Source: Chitinophaga sp. GbtcB8 (GTDB taxonomy: Bacteria; Bacteroidota; Bacteroidia; Chitinophagales; Chitinophagaceae). Taken from it: a stretch of DNA of 64,000 bases. Positions 34,855 through 43,346 of the stretch are shown piece after piece; the first letter of the stretch is position 1; every line of letters starts with the position of its first letter. A model generated the notes under the pieces. That model had not been told where the DNA came from, ran no database searches, and worked only from the letters and a program-made list of their open reading frames with translations. The position numbers and the translations under genes were made by a program. The stretch covers positions 1 through 64,000 of the forward strand of contig NZ_JAGXJN010000042.1 of the NCBI RefSeq assembly GCF_019091455.1, read 5' to 3'.

Positions 34855-36051
34855 TTAGGCATTTACTGCAGCAATACCCGGCAGCTCTTTACCTTCAAAG
34901 TATTCCAGCATAGCCCCACCACCTGTGGATCCCTAGCTTCCCTTGTCGGCCAGGCCAAACTGATCCCCCGCAGCTACGGAGTCGCCACCACCTACCAGGG
35001 AAAAAGCGCCCTGTGAGGTAGCTTTCACAATAGCATCTGCCACGGCTTTAGTACCTTTCTGGAAGGCTTCCATTTCAAATACGCCCATCGGCCCGTTCCA
35101 CAAAATAGTTTTGGACCGGGCAATTACTTCGCTGAACTTTTGTATGGACTTTTCTCCAATGTCCAGTCCCATCCAGCCGGCGGGAATGTTGTCGTTGGAT
35201 ACTACCTGTGTATTGGCATCGGCTGCAAACTTATCTGCCGCAACGGAATCCACCGGCAGCAGCAGGTTTACACCTTTAGCTTTTGCTTTGGCTTCCAGCT
35301 CTTTTGCCAGGTCCAGCTTATCGTTTTCTACCAGGGAGTTGCCGATCTCTTTACCCTGCGCCTTCAGGAAGGTATAAGCCATACCGCCGCCAATAATGAT
35401 GTTGTTGGCTTTTTCCATCAGGTTTTCTATGATCAATATCTTATCGCTCACCTTAGCGCCGCCTAAAATAGCGGTGAAGGGGTTTTCAGCGTTATGCAGC
35501 ACTTTTTCCGCGTTGCTTACTTCGGCTTCCATCAGCAAACCGAACATACGTGCGTCTGTAGGGTAGTATTGTGCAATTACGGCTGTAGAGGCGTGTGCGC
35601 GGTGGGCGGTGCCAAAGGCATCGTTCACATACACATCTCCCAGCTTGGCCAGCTCCTGCGCAAAAGCGGCATCGCCTTTTTCTTCCTGCTTGTGGAAACG
35701 CAGGTTTTCCAGCAGCAGCACTTCGCCCATCTGCAGGTTGGAGGCGGCTTCCTGTGCTTTGGGACCTATACAGTCTTCTGCAAACTTAACGGTAGTGCCA
35801 TCCAGCAAACTTACCAGGTGGTATACCAGGTGTTTGAGGGAATACTTATCCGTAGGCCCGTCCTTGGGGCGACCCAGGTGGGACATCAGGATCACGGCGC
35901 CGCCATCTTTCAATATTTTTTTGATGGTGGGCACGGCGGCACGCATACGGGTATCGTCCGTGATCTCATATTTATCGTTCAGGGGCACGTTAAAATCCAC
36001 ACGCACCAGGGCTTTATGGCCTTTGAAGTTATAACCGGAGAATTTACTCAT
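34855..36051 (-). pseudogene. pgk: Phosphoglycerate kinase with an in-frame TAG near the end
   Basis: Phosphoglycerate kinase makes ATP from 1,3-bisphosphoglycerate. The frame from ATG 36051 to the TAG at 34933-34935 encodes 372 residues with VDFNVPL, MSHLGRPKDG, FGTAHRAHASTA and GGAKVSDKI. After the TAG the same frame continues for 25 codons to TAA at 34855, spelling GSTGGGAMLEYFEGKELPGIAAVNA, the normal PGK C-terminus with the phosphate-binding STGGGA loop. Around the stop the usual VNQ and VSYVST positions read GDQ and GS-stop-GST. Only substitutions to G are needed to explain them. It may be a sequencing error or a real mutation. Gap lies upstream. Confidence 0.85.
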
Positions 36052-36087
36052 AACAATTCCATTAATAAAGTGAACGGAAAAACGTAA

Positions 36088-36138
36088 AAGGTGAAAAGCG
36101 AAGTGTGAACTATATTCACCTTTCACTTTCCACCTTTC
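36088..36138 (-). repeat. Imperfect inverted repeat between gap and pgk
   Basis: GGTGAAAAGCGAAGTGTGAA and TTCACCTTTCACTTTCCACC pair at 16 of 20 positions. The hairpin lies just downstream of gap and upstream of pgk, both minus strand, and may attenuate or stabilise the transcript. Confidence 0.55.
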
Positions 36139-36154
36139 ACTATGGTAAGCTGTA

Positions 36155-37171
36155 TTATTTGCTGATCAGACCTGCAAAGTACTTAACGGTACGTACCAGC
36201 TGGGATACGTAGCTCATTTCGTTATCGTACCAGGCTACGGTTTTCACCAGCTGCGTGTCGCCTACAGTCACAATCTTAGTCTGTGTAGCGTCAAACAGGG
36301 AACCGAAGTGCATACCTACGATATCAGTGCTTACGATCTCGTCTTCGTTATAACCGTAAGATTCGTTGGCTGCGGCTTTCATCGCTGCATTCACTTCTTC
36401 TACGGATGTTTTCTTAGACAGAACAACTGTTAATTCAGTTAAAGAGCCGGTGATGGTAGGTACACGTTGTGCACCACCGTCCAGCTTACCTTTCAGCGCG
36501 GGCAGCACCAGGCCAATGGCTTTGGCAGCACCGGTGCTGTTGGGTACGATGTTGGCGGCAGCAGCGCGGGCGCGGCGCAGATCACCTTTGGGGTGCGGGG
36601 CATCCAGGGTGTTCTGGTCGTTGGTATATGCGTGGATGGTGGTCATCTGACCGGCCACAATACCGAATGTATCGTTCATTACCTTAGCCATAGGGGCCAG
36701 GCAGTTTGTAGTACAGGAAGCGCAGGAGATAACGGTTTCGCTACCATCCAGGATTTCATGGTTTACATTGAACACGATAGTTTTCAGGTCGCCGGTAGCA
36801 GGGGCAGAGATCACTACGCGTTTAGCGCCTGCTTTCAGGTGAGCTTCGGCCTTTTCCTTATCGGTAAAGAAGCCGGTGCACTCGATCACAACGTCGATAC
36901 CGTGGTCTTTCCAGGGGATCTGTGAAGGATCTTTCTGTGCATATATTTTTACTTCATCGCCATTAACGGAGATAGCATTGTCAGAAGACTTTACATCAGC
37001 GTCAAATCTACCCTGCGCGGAGTCATACTTCAGCAGATGAGCCAGCACCTTAGGGCTGGTAAGGTCATTGATTGCTACCACATCAATACCGGGCATTTTG
37101 TAGATCTGGCGGTATACCAAACGGCCAATACGACCGAACCCGTTAATACCGATTTTAAGAGACGTTCCCAT
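36155..37171 (-). CDS. gap: Glyceraldehyde-3-phosphate dehydrogenase, NAD type
   Basis: This glycolytic enzyme oxidises glyceraldehyde-3-phosphate to 1,3-bisphosphoglycerate. The 338-residue protein has the Rossmann start KIGINGFGRIGRLVYRQ. The NDLTSP segment has an acidic residue where NAD+ enzymes bind the ribose. The active-site motif SCASCTTNCLAPM has the catalytic Cys153, and the conserved WYDNEMSYVSQLVR is near the end. It stands directly upstream of pgk with a hairpin in the 103-base gap, so the pair supplies consecutive glycolytic steps. Confidence 0.97.
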   Translation of the reverse strand: MGTSLKIGINGFGRIGRLVYRQIYKMPGIDVVAINDLTSPKVLAHLLKYDSAQGRFDADVKSSDNAISVNGDEVKIYAQKDPSQIPWKDHGIDVVIECTGFFTDKEKAEAHLKAGAKRVVISAPATGDLKTIVFNVNHEILDGSETVISCASCTTNCLAPMAKVMNDTFGIVAGQMTTIHAYTNDQNTLDAPHPKGDLRRARAAAANIVPNSTGAAKAIGLVLPALKGKLDGGAQRVPTITGSLTELTVVLSKKTSVEEVNAAMKAAANESYGYNEDEIVSTDIVGMHFGSLFDATQTKIVTVGDTQLVKTVAWYDNEMSYVSQLVRTVKYFAGLISK

Positions 37172-37262
37172 TTTACACTGTGATTTGAATTGAAAAATAG
37201 AGATGCGAATTTACAAGCTATACAGGGATTAATCAATAGAAATTTGCGTTAAGGAAATTTAT

Positions 37263-37293
37263 TTTGGAAATATGCGGTTAGATATTACCTTTG
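37263..37293 (+). promoter_or_regulatory. Promoter of tRNA-Glu
   Basis: TTTG (37263-37266) and TACCTTTG (37286-37293) with a 19-base gap match the Bacteroidota -33/-7 pattern closely. The tRNA begins 18 bases after the -7 box. Confidence 0.75.
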
Positions 37294-37310
37294 CAATCCC
37301 AAATTGTTTT

Positions 37311-37382
37311 GCCGCGTTGGTCAAGGGGTTAAGACGCAACCCTTTCACGGATGAATCACGGGTTCGATTCCCGTACGCGGTA
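37311..37382 (+). tRNA. tRNA-Glu (anticodon TTC)
   Basis: Acceptor GCCGCGT (37311-37317) pairs with ACGCGGT (37375-37381), with G-U at the first pair. Anticodon loop CTTTCAC has TTC. The T arm is ACGGG-TTCGATT-CCCGT. One A-A mismatch is seen in the anticodon stem, and the first acceptor pair is a wobble. CCA is not encoded (CTG follows). Confidence 0.9.
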
Positions 37383-37385
37383 CTG

Positions 37386-37430
37386 AAAGGGAATTTTCAA
37401 GGCAGGCTTGGAAGTTCCCTTTTTCTTTTT
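37386..37430 (+). terminator. Terminator of tRNA-Glu
   Basis: AAAGGGAA (37386-37393) pairs with TTCCCTTT (37415-37422), with an inner CAAG/CTTG pair, followed by a T-rich run. Confidence 0.75.
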
Positions 37431-37578
37431 CAGCAGAAGCCCGCTCCAGGAAGGCAAAAGGGAGGACGCACCCATTTATTTTTTGCTTAGATACGCATGT
37501 TTTTCACGTTATAATAAATATCATCGGGGAAGACGGTCATTGAAGCAGGAAACCTGCCCGATATAACCTCAAACATAG

Positions 37579-37986
37579 CTATCCTTCTTTTGGACGCCCG
37601 AAGAACAAGATATATCCGTCAGCGTCTTTGACTTCAAATCCCCACAAATCATCATCGCCGTCCTCCCTGAGCGGTTGAAAAAACTCAACATTACGCGACG
37701 AGAATTCTGCCGCAAGGGCATCCGGCTCCAGGACATGGAGGTAAGCGTCCCAACGGGCAATGCCTTTTTTGACATCCCGTGTGTAGTTTGGCACGGGATC
37801 AACACCAATGTCCTTCAGTATGATCATTGCCGCACCCCGTTGGACGATGCCGAAGAAGATATCATCCTCACTGGGTCCCTGAAATGTGATGTCGAATCCC
37901 AGACGGTCGCGATAAAACCTTAGTGCGGTGGGAACATTCTTAACGATAAAGAATGGTGCAATGCCAGAAATTTCTGTTTTAGTCAT
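37579..37986 (-). CDS. VOC-family (glyoxalase/bleomycin resistance-like) protein
   Basis: The 135-residue cytoplasmic protein has the vicinal-oxygen-chelate fold pattern. GIAPFFIVKNVPTALRFYRDRLGFDITF lies near the N-terminus, and WGFEVKDADGYILFFGRP, with the metal-ligand-type acidic residue, near the C-terminus. VOC proteins act as dioxygenases, isomerases or antibiotic-binding proteins. The exact substrate cannot be read. It is divergent from the AraC-type regulator that begins the redox island, with about 140 bases between them. Confidence 0.86.
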   Translation of the reverse strand: MTKTEISGIAPFFIVKNVPTALRFYRDRLGFDITFQGPSEDDIFFGIVQRGAAMIILKDIGVDPVPNYTRDVKKGIARWDAYLHVLEPDALAAEFSSRNVEFFQPLREDGDDDLWGFEVKDADGYILFFGRPKEG

Positions 37987-38126
37987 ACCCTTTCTGAATT
38001 TTCATGTTGAATTTAGCCATTTGAATTTATTAAGGTATCAAATAGTACAGGAGAGCGCCCGGATAACTGCAACCGGGACCGGCACCAATACTATAATAAT
38101 TACCCGCTGTTCTTATATATTTATAT

Positions 38127-39107
38127 ATGTTTTTTGAATTTGTACCCAACCCGCAGTTTGATTTTCTGACGAGCTTTGCCCAAAAGTTCAATGTACCTGT
38201 AGAAGGTGACCGGTTAACCATTCCGCCTGTTATGGGCACGGGCAGTATCAGAAAGATTGCTTTATCTGCCGGACTCAAACTCGTAGTTCACCGTTATAAG
38301 CTTAAGCAGGACTTTATTCTGAACAGGGTAGGAACCGACACGCCCAACAACCTTGTAAGTGTAATATTTCACAGTAATGAAGCTACAGCCAGCGTGGATA
38401 CAGGGGAAAAGGCCAATCCGCTTTCACGAAGCAGTGCATTTGCCATACAGATCGCATCAACAGACCTTAACTCACAGATCCGTTTTCCGGCCAACACAGA
38501 TATCTACTTTGTGGTAGTAGGCATTATGAAAGATGCCCTGAAGGAGCTGCTTGCTATCAAAGATCCTAACCGTGTTGTACAAACCATATTAAATGCAGCA
38601 CCTGGATTCCTGTTCTATGAAAGCATGAGTGTTGAAATTCATAAGATCGTCAAACAATTGACGGATGCCCGTGAAGACAATGAGCTGGGTAATTTTTACC
38701 ACCGGCTGAAGGTGCAGGAACTGCTTTACCTGGTATTTGAAAAGCTGCAAAAGCGGGAAACCCAACGCCATAGCGCTGTTCATAAAGATGATGTGGAAAA
38801 GCTGTCTTTGATCAGGGCAGCCATTCTTTCAGATCTTTCTATACCACCCAGCTTGCCGGAGCTGGCAAAGATGGCAGGATTCGGTGAAACAAAGATGAAA
38901 GACCTGTTTAAACAGGTATTTGGCGATACTATATACAACTATTATCAGCAGGCCAGGATGGAAGAAGCCGCCTTTCTCCTTAAACATGGCGGTTTATCTG
39001 TTTCGGAAACGGGCTACCAGCTTGGCTTTGCCAATCTCAGTCATTTTGGACGCCTCTTCGAGAAGTATCACGGAGTCAAGCCTAAAAAATACGCCGTCGG
39101 CGGATAG
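38127..39107 (+). CDS. AraC-family transcriptional regulator
   Basis: The 326-residue protein ends with two helix-turn-helix units typical of AraC: LPELAKMAGFGETKMKDLFKQVFGDTIYNYYQQARMEEAAFLLK, then SVSETGYQLGFANLSHFGRLFEKYHGVKPKKYA. The N-terminal 200 residues would bind the inducer, but no cupin motif is clear. It precedes the old yellow enzyme gene by 80 bases on the same strand and probably controls it. The gene start sits in a very AT-rich stretch (TTATATATTTATATATG). Confidence 0.93.
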   Translation: MFFEFVPNPQFDFLTSFAQKFNVPVEGDRLTIPPVMGTGSIRKIALSAGLKLVVHRYKLKQDFILNRVGTDTPNNLVSVIFHSNEATASVDTGEKANPLSRSSAFAIQIASTDLNSQIRFPANTDIYFVVVGIMKDALKELLAIKDPNRVVQTILNAAPGFLFYESMSVEIHKIVKQLTDAREDNELGNFYHRLKVQELLYLVFEKLQKRETQRHSAVHKDDVEKLSLIRAAILSDLSIPPSLPELAKMAGFGETKMKDLFKQVFGDTIYNYYQQARMEEAAFLLKHGGLSVSETGYQLGFANLSHFGRLFEKYHGVKPKKYAVGG

Positions 39108-39186
39108 GACTAATTTTCAGCCACAAGCGGCTATTTTACCCCTTTGGGTTGGAGCAATTTTGTGTTGTCATCAAAACGATAACAAC

Positions 39187-40251
39187 ATGAACAAATTACT
39201 GAGGCCTTATACCAAAGGCTCTTTGCAGCTGAAAAACCACCTGGTCATGGCACCCATGACCCGCAGCCGGGCCATCAACAACCTGCCAAATGAATTAATG
39301 GTAGCCTATTATGCGCAAAGGAACGGAGCTGGTCTGATCATTACTGAAGGCACTGCACCATCACCCAATGCCCTGGGTTATTCGAGAATTCCCGGCATCT
39401 TTTCCAAAGAACAGACCATCGCCTGGAAAGCCGTAACTGATGCGGCACACGCGGGAGGAAGTAAGATCTTCGTACAGCTCATGCACACCGGGCGTATCGG
39501 TCACCCGGCCAATCTCCCTGCCGGCGCCCGCCTGGTTGGTGCTTCCACTATCAAAGCTGCGGGCGAGATCTGGACTGATGTATCAGGCAACCAGGCTTAC
39601 CCTGAACCAGCGGCATTAACGGACAAAGAATTGGAGGCAGTGATAGCCGAGCATGTGAGCGCAGCCCGCAACGCTATGGAAGCGGGCTTTGACGGTGTTG
39701 AGCTGCATGGCGCCAACGGATACCTGGTAGAACAGTTCCTGAACCCGCATGTCAATAACCGCACTGATGCCTGGGGCGGAAGTATAAAGAACAGGATCAG
39801 GCTGGCCATCAGGATTGTTGAGGAAATGGCCGCTGCGATTGGAGCTGACAAGGTGGGCGTGCGTTTTTCGCCATACTCCACCCTGGGCGACCTGACACCT
39901 TATGATGAACAAGAGGTGCATGAAACCTACTCACTGCTGGCGGCAGAACTGAACAAGATCAATATTGCCTATCTGCATATAGGGGTGTCTGCCATTATTC
40001 CTCAAAAAACTTTTGACGCTATACGGGAAGAATTTAAAGGCACTATCATCCTTTGCAACAATCTTACGCCTGAAACGGCGGAGGCAGCCCTGAATGCCGG
40101 TTTTGCTGACCTGGTGGCGTTTGGCCGCTCTTTCCTTGCTAATCCTGACCTGGACAAACGTATTGCAACAGGGGCCGCTTTGAATCAACCCGATTATAAC
40201 ACCCTCTATACCCCCGGTCCGGTGGGCTACACAGACTATTCTGTATTATGA
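39187..40251 (+). CDS. Old yellow enzyme, FMN-dependent alkene reductase (NemA-like)
   Basis: The 354-residue cytoplasmic protein is an FMN TIM barrel that reduces alpha,beta-unsaturated carbonyls and nitro-compounds with NADPH. It starts LLRPYTKGSLQLKNHLVMAPMTRSRA. FVQLMHTGRIGHPAN carries the conserved His, and HGANGYLVEQFLNPHVNNRTDAWGG is the substrate and flavin region. GFADLVAFGRSFLANPDL is near the C-terminus. The ATG at 39187 (upstream AACAAC) is chosen; a longer frame would overlap the AraC gene. Its stop overlaps the next start (ATGA). Confidence 0.95.
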   Translation: MNKLLRPYTKGSLQLKNHLVMAPMTRSRAINNLPNELMVAYYAQRNGAGLIITEGTAPSPNALGYSRIPGIFSKEQTIAWKAVTDAAHAGGSKIFVQLMHTGRIGHPANLPAGARLVGASTIKAAGEIWTDVSGNQAYPEPAALTDKELEAVIAEHVSAARNAMEAGFDGVELHGANGYLVEQFLNPHVNNRTDAWGGSIKNRIRLAIRIVEEMAAAIGADKVGVRFSPYSTLGDLTPYDEQEVHETYSLLAAELNKINIAYLHIGVSAIIPQKTFDAIREEFKGTIILCNNLTPETAEAALNAGFADLVAFGRSFLANPDLDKRIATGAALNQPDYNTLYTPGPVGYTDYSVL

Positions 40252-41150
40252 AAAAGATAACGTATAACCGCTTCGGCGGAACGGAAGTACTGCAAATGAC
40301 GGATGCTCCCATGCCTGCAGGAGACATCATTGTGAAAGTGAAGGCTGTTTCGATCAATCCACTTGACTGGAAGCTGTGGCAGGGAGATATGAAGCTGATG
40401 AGCGGCCGGAAATTTCCAAAATCAGTAGGGATCGACTTCTCAGGCATAGTAGAGCAGGGCAACGTAAAATATCATAAAGGCGACGAAGTATTTGGCATGA
40501 CCAGCATATTCAAAGGCGGGGCGCTCGCGGAATATGTAGCTGTAAAAGCGGAGGATATAACCTACAAGCCCGAAGCTATCACTTTCGAAGAAGCGGCAGG
40601 CTTTCCGGTGGCCGGTTCTGCCGCCCTGCAGATCTTCAATAAACTCCTGAAGATAGAACCAGGCATGGAGGTGCTGATCAACGGTGCAGGTGGTGGCATT
40701 GGGCCGCTTGTTATTCAGCTGGCAAAAAAGGCCGGCGCCATTGTTACCGCGGTTGCCGGACCTGCCGCCATTGATATGGCAGCCAGGATGGGCAGCGATG
40801 CCGTTGTAAACTACAAACAGGAAAATGTACTGACAATTGGAAAAACCTTCGATGCGGTCATCGATCTGTCCGGGAAAATGGCTTATAAGGCAGCCAAGAC
40901 CATTTTGAAGAAGCATGGGATCTATGTAAACACCTTGCCAAGCCCACTGGAAATGATCCGTTCACTGTTTTCCGGCGGCCGCTACAAGCTACTGGTTTTA
41001 AAACCCGCTGCCTCCTACCTTGAAATGCTGGCAGCCTCCGGTTTGCAGTTATTCATAAGCAAGCGCTATGACTTCCGTGACTACAGGAAAGCCTATGACG
41101 AAGTAATGAAAGGGAGCATACCAGGTAAAGCTGTTTTCGTAATCAATTAG
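40248..41150 (+). CDS. NADPH:quinone oxidoreductase-type MDR protein
   Basis: The 300-residue protein belongs to the zinc-free medium-chain dehydrogenases. It has VKAVSINPLDWKLWQG, KSVGIDFSGIVEQG, KGDEVFGMTSIFKGGALAEYVAV and the NADPH loop NGAGGGIGPLVIQLAKKAG. These enzymes reduce quinones or enones. Its ATG overlaps the stop of the old yellow enzyme gene, so the two are translationally coupled and probably act on similar electrophiles. The intergenic gap after it holds an NTF2-like remnant on the opposite strand. Confidence 0.93.
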   Translation: MKKITYNRFGGTEVLQMTDAPMPAGDIIVKVKAVSINPLDWKLWQGDMKLMSGRKFPKSVGIDFSGIVEQGNVKYHKGDEVFGMTSIFKGGALAEYVAVKAEDITYKPEAITFEEAAGFPVAGSAALQIFNKLLKIEPGMEVLINGAGGGIGPLVIQLAKKAGAIVTAVAGPAAIDMAARMGSDAVVNYKQENVLTIGKTFDAVIDLSGKMAYKAAKTILKKHGIYVNTLPSPLEMIRSLFSGGRYKLLVLKPAASYLEMLAASGLQLFISKRYDFRDYRKAYDEVMKGSIPGKAVFVIN

Positions 41151-41193
41151 CGCTACCTGCCAATCAAAATTAGTCTAAGTAACGGGACAAGCT

Positions 41194-41310
41194 TTATTCA
41201 AAGGCTTGTCCTATTACCGCATCACACAATCTGCTGAACCCATTGACTTCGCCAGCTGCTGACGCATGCCAATGTGCATTCAGGGCTTCACGTATTTGTG
41301 CTTCTTCCAT
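41194..41310 (-). pseudogene. Remnant of an NTF2/SnoaL-like protein (N-terminal piece)
   Basis: The 38-codon frame starts MEEAQIREALNAHWHASAAG, which resembles the beginning of nuclear transport factor 2/SnoaL-like proteins. It then runs into unrelated residues and a stop, where a full-length protein would have about 100 more residues. An N-terminal fragment left by deletion is the simplest reading. Expression is doubtful, and it could also be chance similarity. Confidence 0.5.
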
Positions 41311-41522
41311 AATGTATGTTTTTGGATTAAGTAGAATGGGGTTTATTAAGTTACTACAATTATCAAACATGATTGGGTTAGGTGCCTCCCCCACATGCTG
41401 ACCCCAAAAGTTTTTTTAAGTGCTCTGAATTGTTAATAACGGATCCGGCTAAACCAAAAGCAGATTTGGATAAATGCGTTTGACGCAAGTAAGTGAGCTT
41501 TGTAGCACCAAAAGAAAAACTT

Positions 41523-42413
41523 ATGCGTGTATTTGTTACAGGAGCCACTGGCTTCGTTGGCACAGCCATCGTGAAAGAACTAATAAGCGCCGGCCACCAG
41601 GTACTTGGACTGGCCCGCTCAGATGCCTCTGCCCAAAAGCTGGCCGAAGCAGGTGCGGCGGTTCAACGCGGTGATCTGGAAGACCTGGATAGTTTACGGA
41701 CAGGCGCTGCCGGAGCTGATGGCGTTATCCATGCCGGCTTTATTCATGACTTTACCCGGTTCCGGGAGGTTTGCGATGTAGATAGGAAAGCTATAGAAAT
41801 TATTGGCGAAGTCCTGGCCGGTTCTGATCGTCCATTTATCGTTACTTCCGGCACTGCGCTGGTTAGCCCGGGGAAACTGGCTACGGAAGATATTATTCCC
41901 CCTTTAAATCCGGCGTGGCCACGTGCTTCTGAGCAAGCAGCTGATACTGTATGCGGGTTGGGCGTGCGTGCGGCGGCCGTCCGTTTGTCACCGTCGGTGC
42001 ATGGTGTTGACGATAAACATGGATTTATCCCGATCCTGATCAATACTGCCCGGCAAAAAGGTTTTTCCGCTTATATCGGCGATGGGCTCAATCAGTGGAA
42101 TGCGGTGCACCGGCTGGATGCTGCCCATTTATTCCGCCTGGCCTTAGAAAATGCTGAACCGGGCGCCCGCTATCATGCTGCCGCCGAAGAAGCGATCACG
42201 GTCAGGTCTATCGCTGAAGCAATAGGCAGGCAACTAGATATCCCGGTAAGATCAATAACACCTGAAGCCGCCGCCGAACATTTTGGCTGGTTCTCACAGA
42301 TGGCTGCGATCGACTGCCCGGCATCCAGTAAATTAACGCAGGAACGTTTGAGCTGGCGCCCTACGCACTCAACGCTGCTTTCTGATATTGATAATGGCAT
42401 TTATACCAAATAA
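41523..42413 (+). CDS. NAD(P)-dependent epimerase/SDR oxidoreductase
   Basis: The 296-residue protein has an extended-SDR Rossmann start MRVFVTGATGFVGTAIVKELISAGHQVLGLARS and PFIVTSGTALVSPG, with the catalytic-type Ser/Thr region. RLSPSVHGVDDKHGFIPILINTAR follows. A canonical YxxxK is not evident, so it may be atypical. The ATG at 41523 begins the nucleotide fold; an ATG ten codons earlier would add unrelated residues. The NmrA-type gene follows five bases after its stop. Confidence 0.9.
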   Translation: MRVFVTGATGFVGTAIVKELISAGHQVLGLARSDASAQKLAEAGAAVQRGDLEDLDSLRTGAAGADGVIHAGFIHDFTRFREVCDVDRKAIEIIGEVLAGSDRPFIVTSGTALVSPGKLATEDIIPPLNPAWPRASEQAADTVCGLGVRAAAVRLSPSVHGVDDKHGFIPILINTARQKGFSAYIGDGLNQWNAVHRLDAAHLFRLALENAEPGARYHAAAEEAITVRSIAEAIGRQLDIPVRSITPEAAAEHFGWFSQMAAIDCPASSKLTQERLSWRPTHSTLLSDIDNGIYTK

Positions 42414-42418
42414 AAGCG

Positions 42419-43339
42419 ATGAAAGTTATTGTAACCGGTTCCTTAGGGAACATCAGTAAACCATTGGCAGAAACGCTGGTTGCCCAGGGACATCATGTAA
42501 CAGTGGTTAGCAGTGATCAGAAAAAAAAGGCGGCTATTGAAGCCCTGGGAGCCACACCTGCTATCGGCTCAATCTCCGATGTTAAATTTTTAACGGACAC
42601 GCTCAAAGATGCGGATGCCCTTTACGCCATGATACCCCTGAGTTTTACAGAGCCTGACCTGGGCGGTTATTTACGCCGGATGGCACAGAACTATGTACAG
42701 GCTCTAAAACAGGCGGGTACCAAACGTGTAGTGTTGCTGAGCGGCTGGGCAGCTGACCTGACCCAGGGTGAAAATGTAGAGGATGTTTTTGATGATCTGA
42801 AAACCTCTCTTACGATCATGCGCCCGGCTGTTTTTTATACCAATTTCTATCAGTCCATGGACCTGATCAAAGGAAAAGGCCTGATAGGCAAGTTCCTAAC
42901 ACTGCGGTATCTGGGGCTTTGGGCTTTGATCACCGGGAAAACCGGCCTGCTGATGGGAAATTATGGCGGAGAGGACCGGATTGTTTTCGTATCACCAAAA
43001 GATATTGCGGATGCTGTTGCGGAGGAATTGTTATTACATCCTGAAAAGAAAATGATCCGTTATGTGGGCAGCGAGGAAATGACCTGTAACGAGGCGGCAA
43101 AGATCATAGGCACTGCTGTAGGTAAACCATGGCTGAAATGGGTGCTGCTGTCAGACAAGGAAATGCTGCAAGGTTTGAAGATGGCCAAAGTGCCGGAAAA
43201 ACTGGCCGGTACGCTTGTGGAAATGCAGGCTGCTATGCATAGCGGTAAAGCTTTGGAGAACTTTCACCGGAACAAACCCCAAATGGGTAAGATCAAGCTG
43301 ACCGATTTTGCCAATGAATTTGCGAAAGATTATAAGTAG
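42419..43339 (+). CDS. NmrA-like/NAD(P)H-binding SDR protein
   Basis: The 306-residue protein has the Rossmann start MKVIVTGSLGNISKPLAETLVAQGHHVTVVSSDQKKK. The middle contains AMIPLSFTEPDLGGYLRRMAQNYVQALKQAGTKRVVLLSGWAADL. NmrA-like proteins sense the NAD(P) state or reduce small compounds. It follows the SDR gene on the same strand with a five-base gap, and the second AraC regulator follows closely, so the three are probably one unit. Confidence 0.9.
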   Translation: MKVIVTGSLGNISKPLAETLVAQGHHVTVVSSDQKKKAAIEALGATPAIGSISDVKFLTDTLKDADALYAMIPLSFTEPDLGGYLRRMAQNYVQALKQAGTKRVVLLSGWAADLTQGENVEDVFDDLKTSLTIMRPAVFYTNFYQSMDLIKGKGLIGKFLTLRYLGLWALITGKTGLLMGNYGGEDRIVFVSPKDIADAVAEELLLHPEKKMIRYVGSEEMTCNEAAKIIGTAVGKPWLKWVLLSDKEMLQGLKMAKVPEKLAGTLVEMQAAMHSGKALENFHRNKPQMGKIKLTDFANEFAKDYK

Positions 43340-43346
43340 TAATTTT

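Noticed and set aside
37272..37490. 72-codon open frame covering the tRNA-Glu gene
   Set aside because: It overlaps the tRNA and its terminator; the protein has no family pattern.
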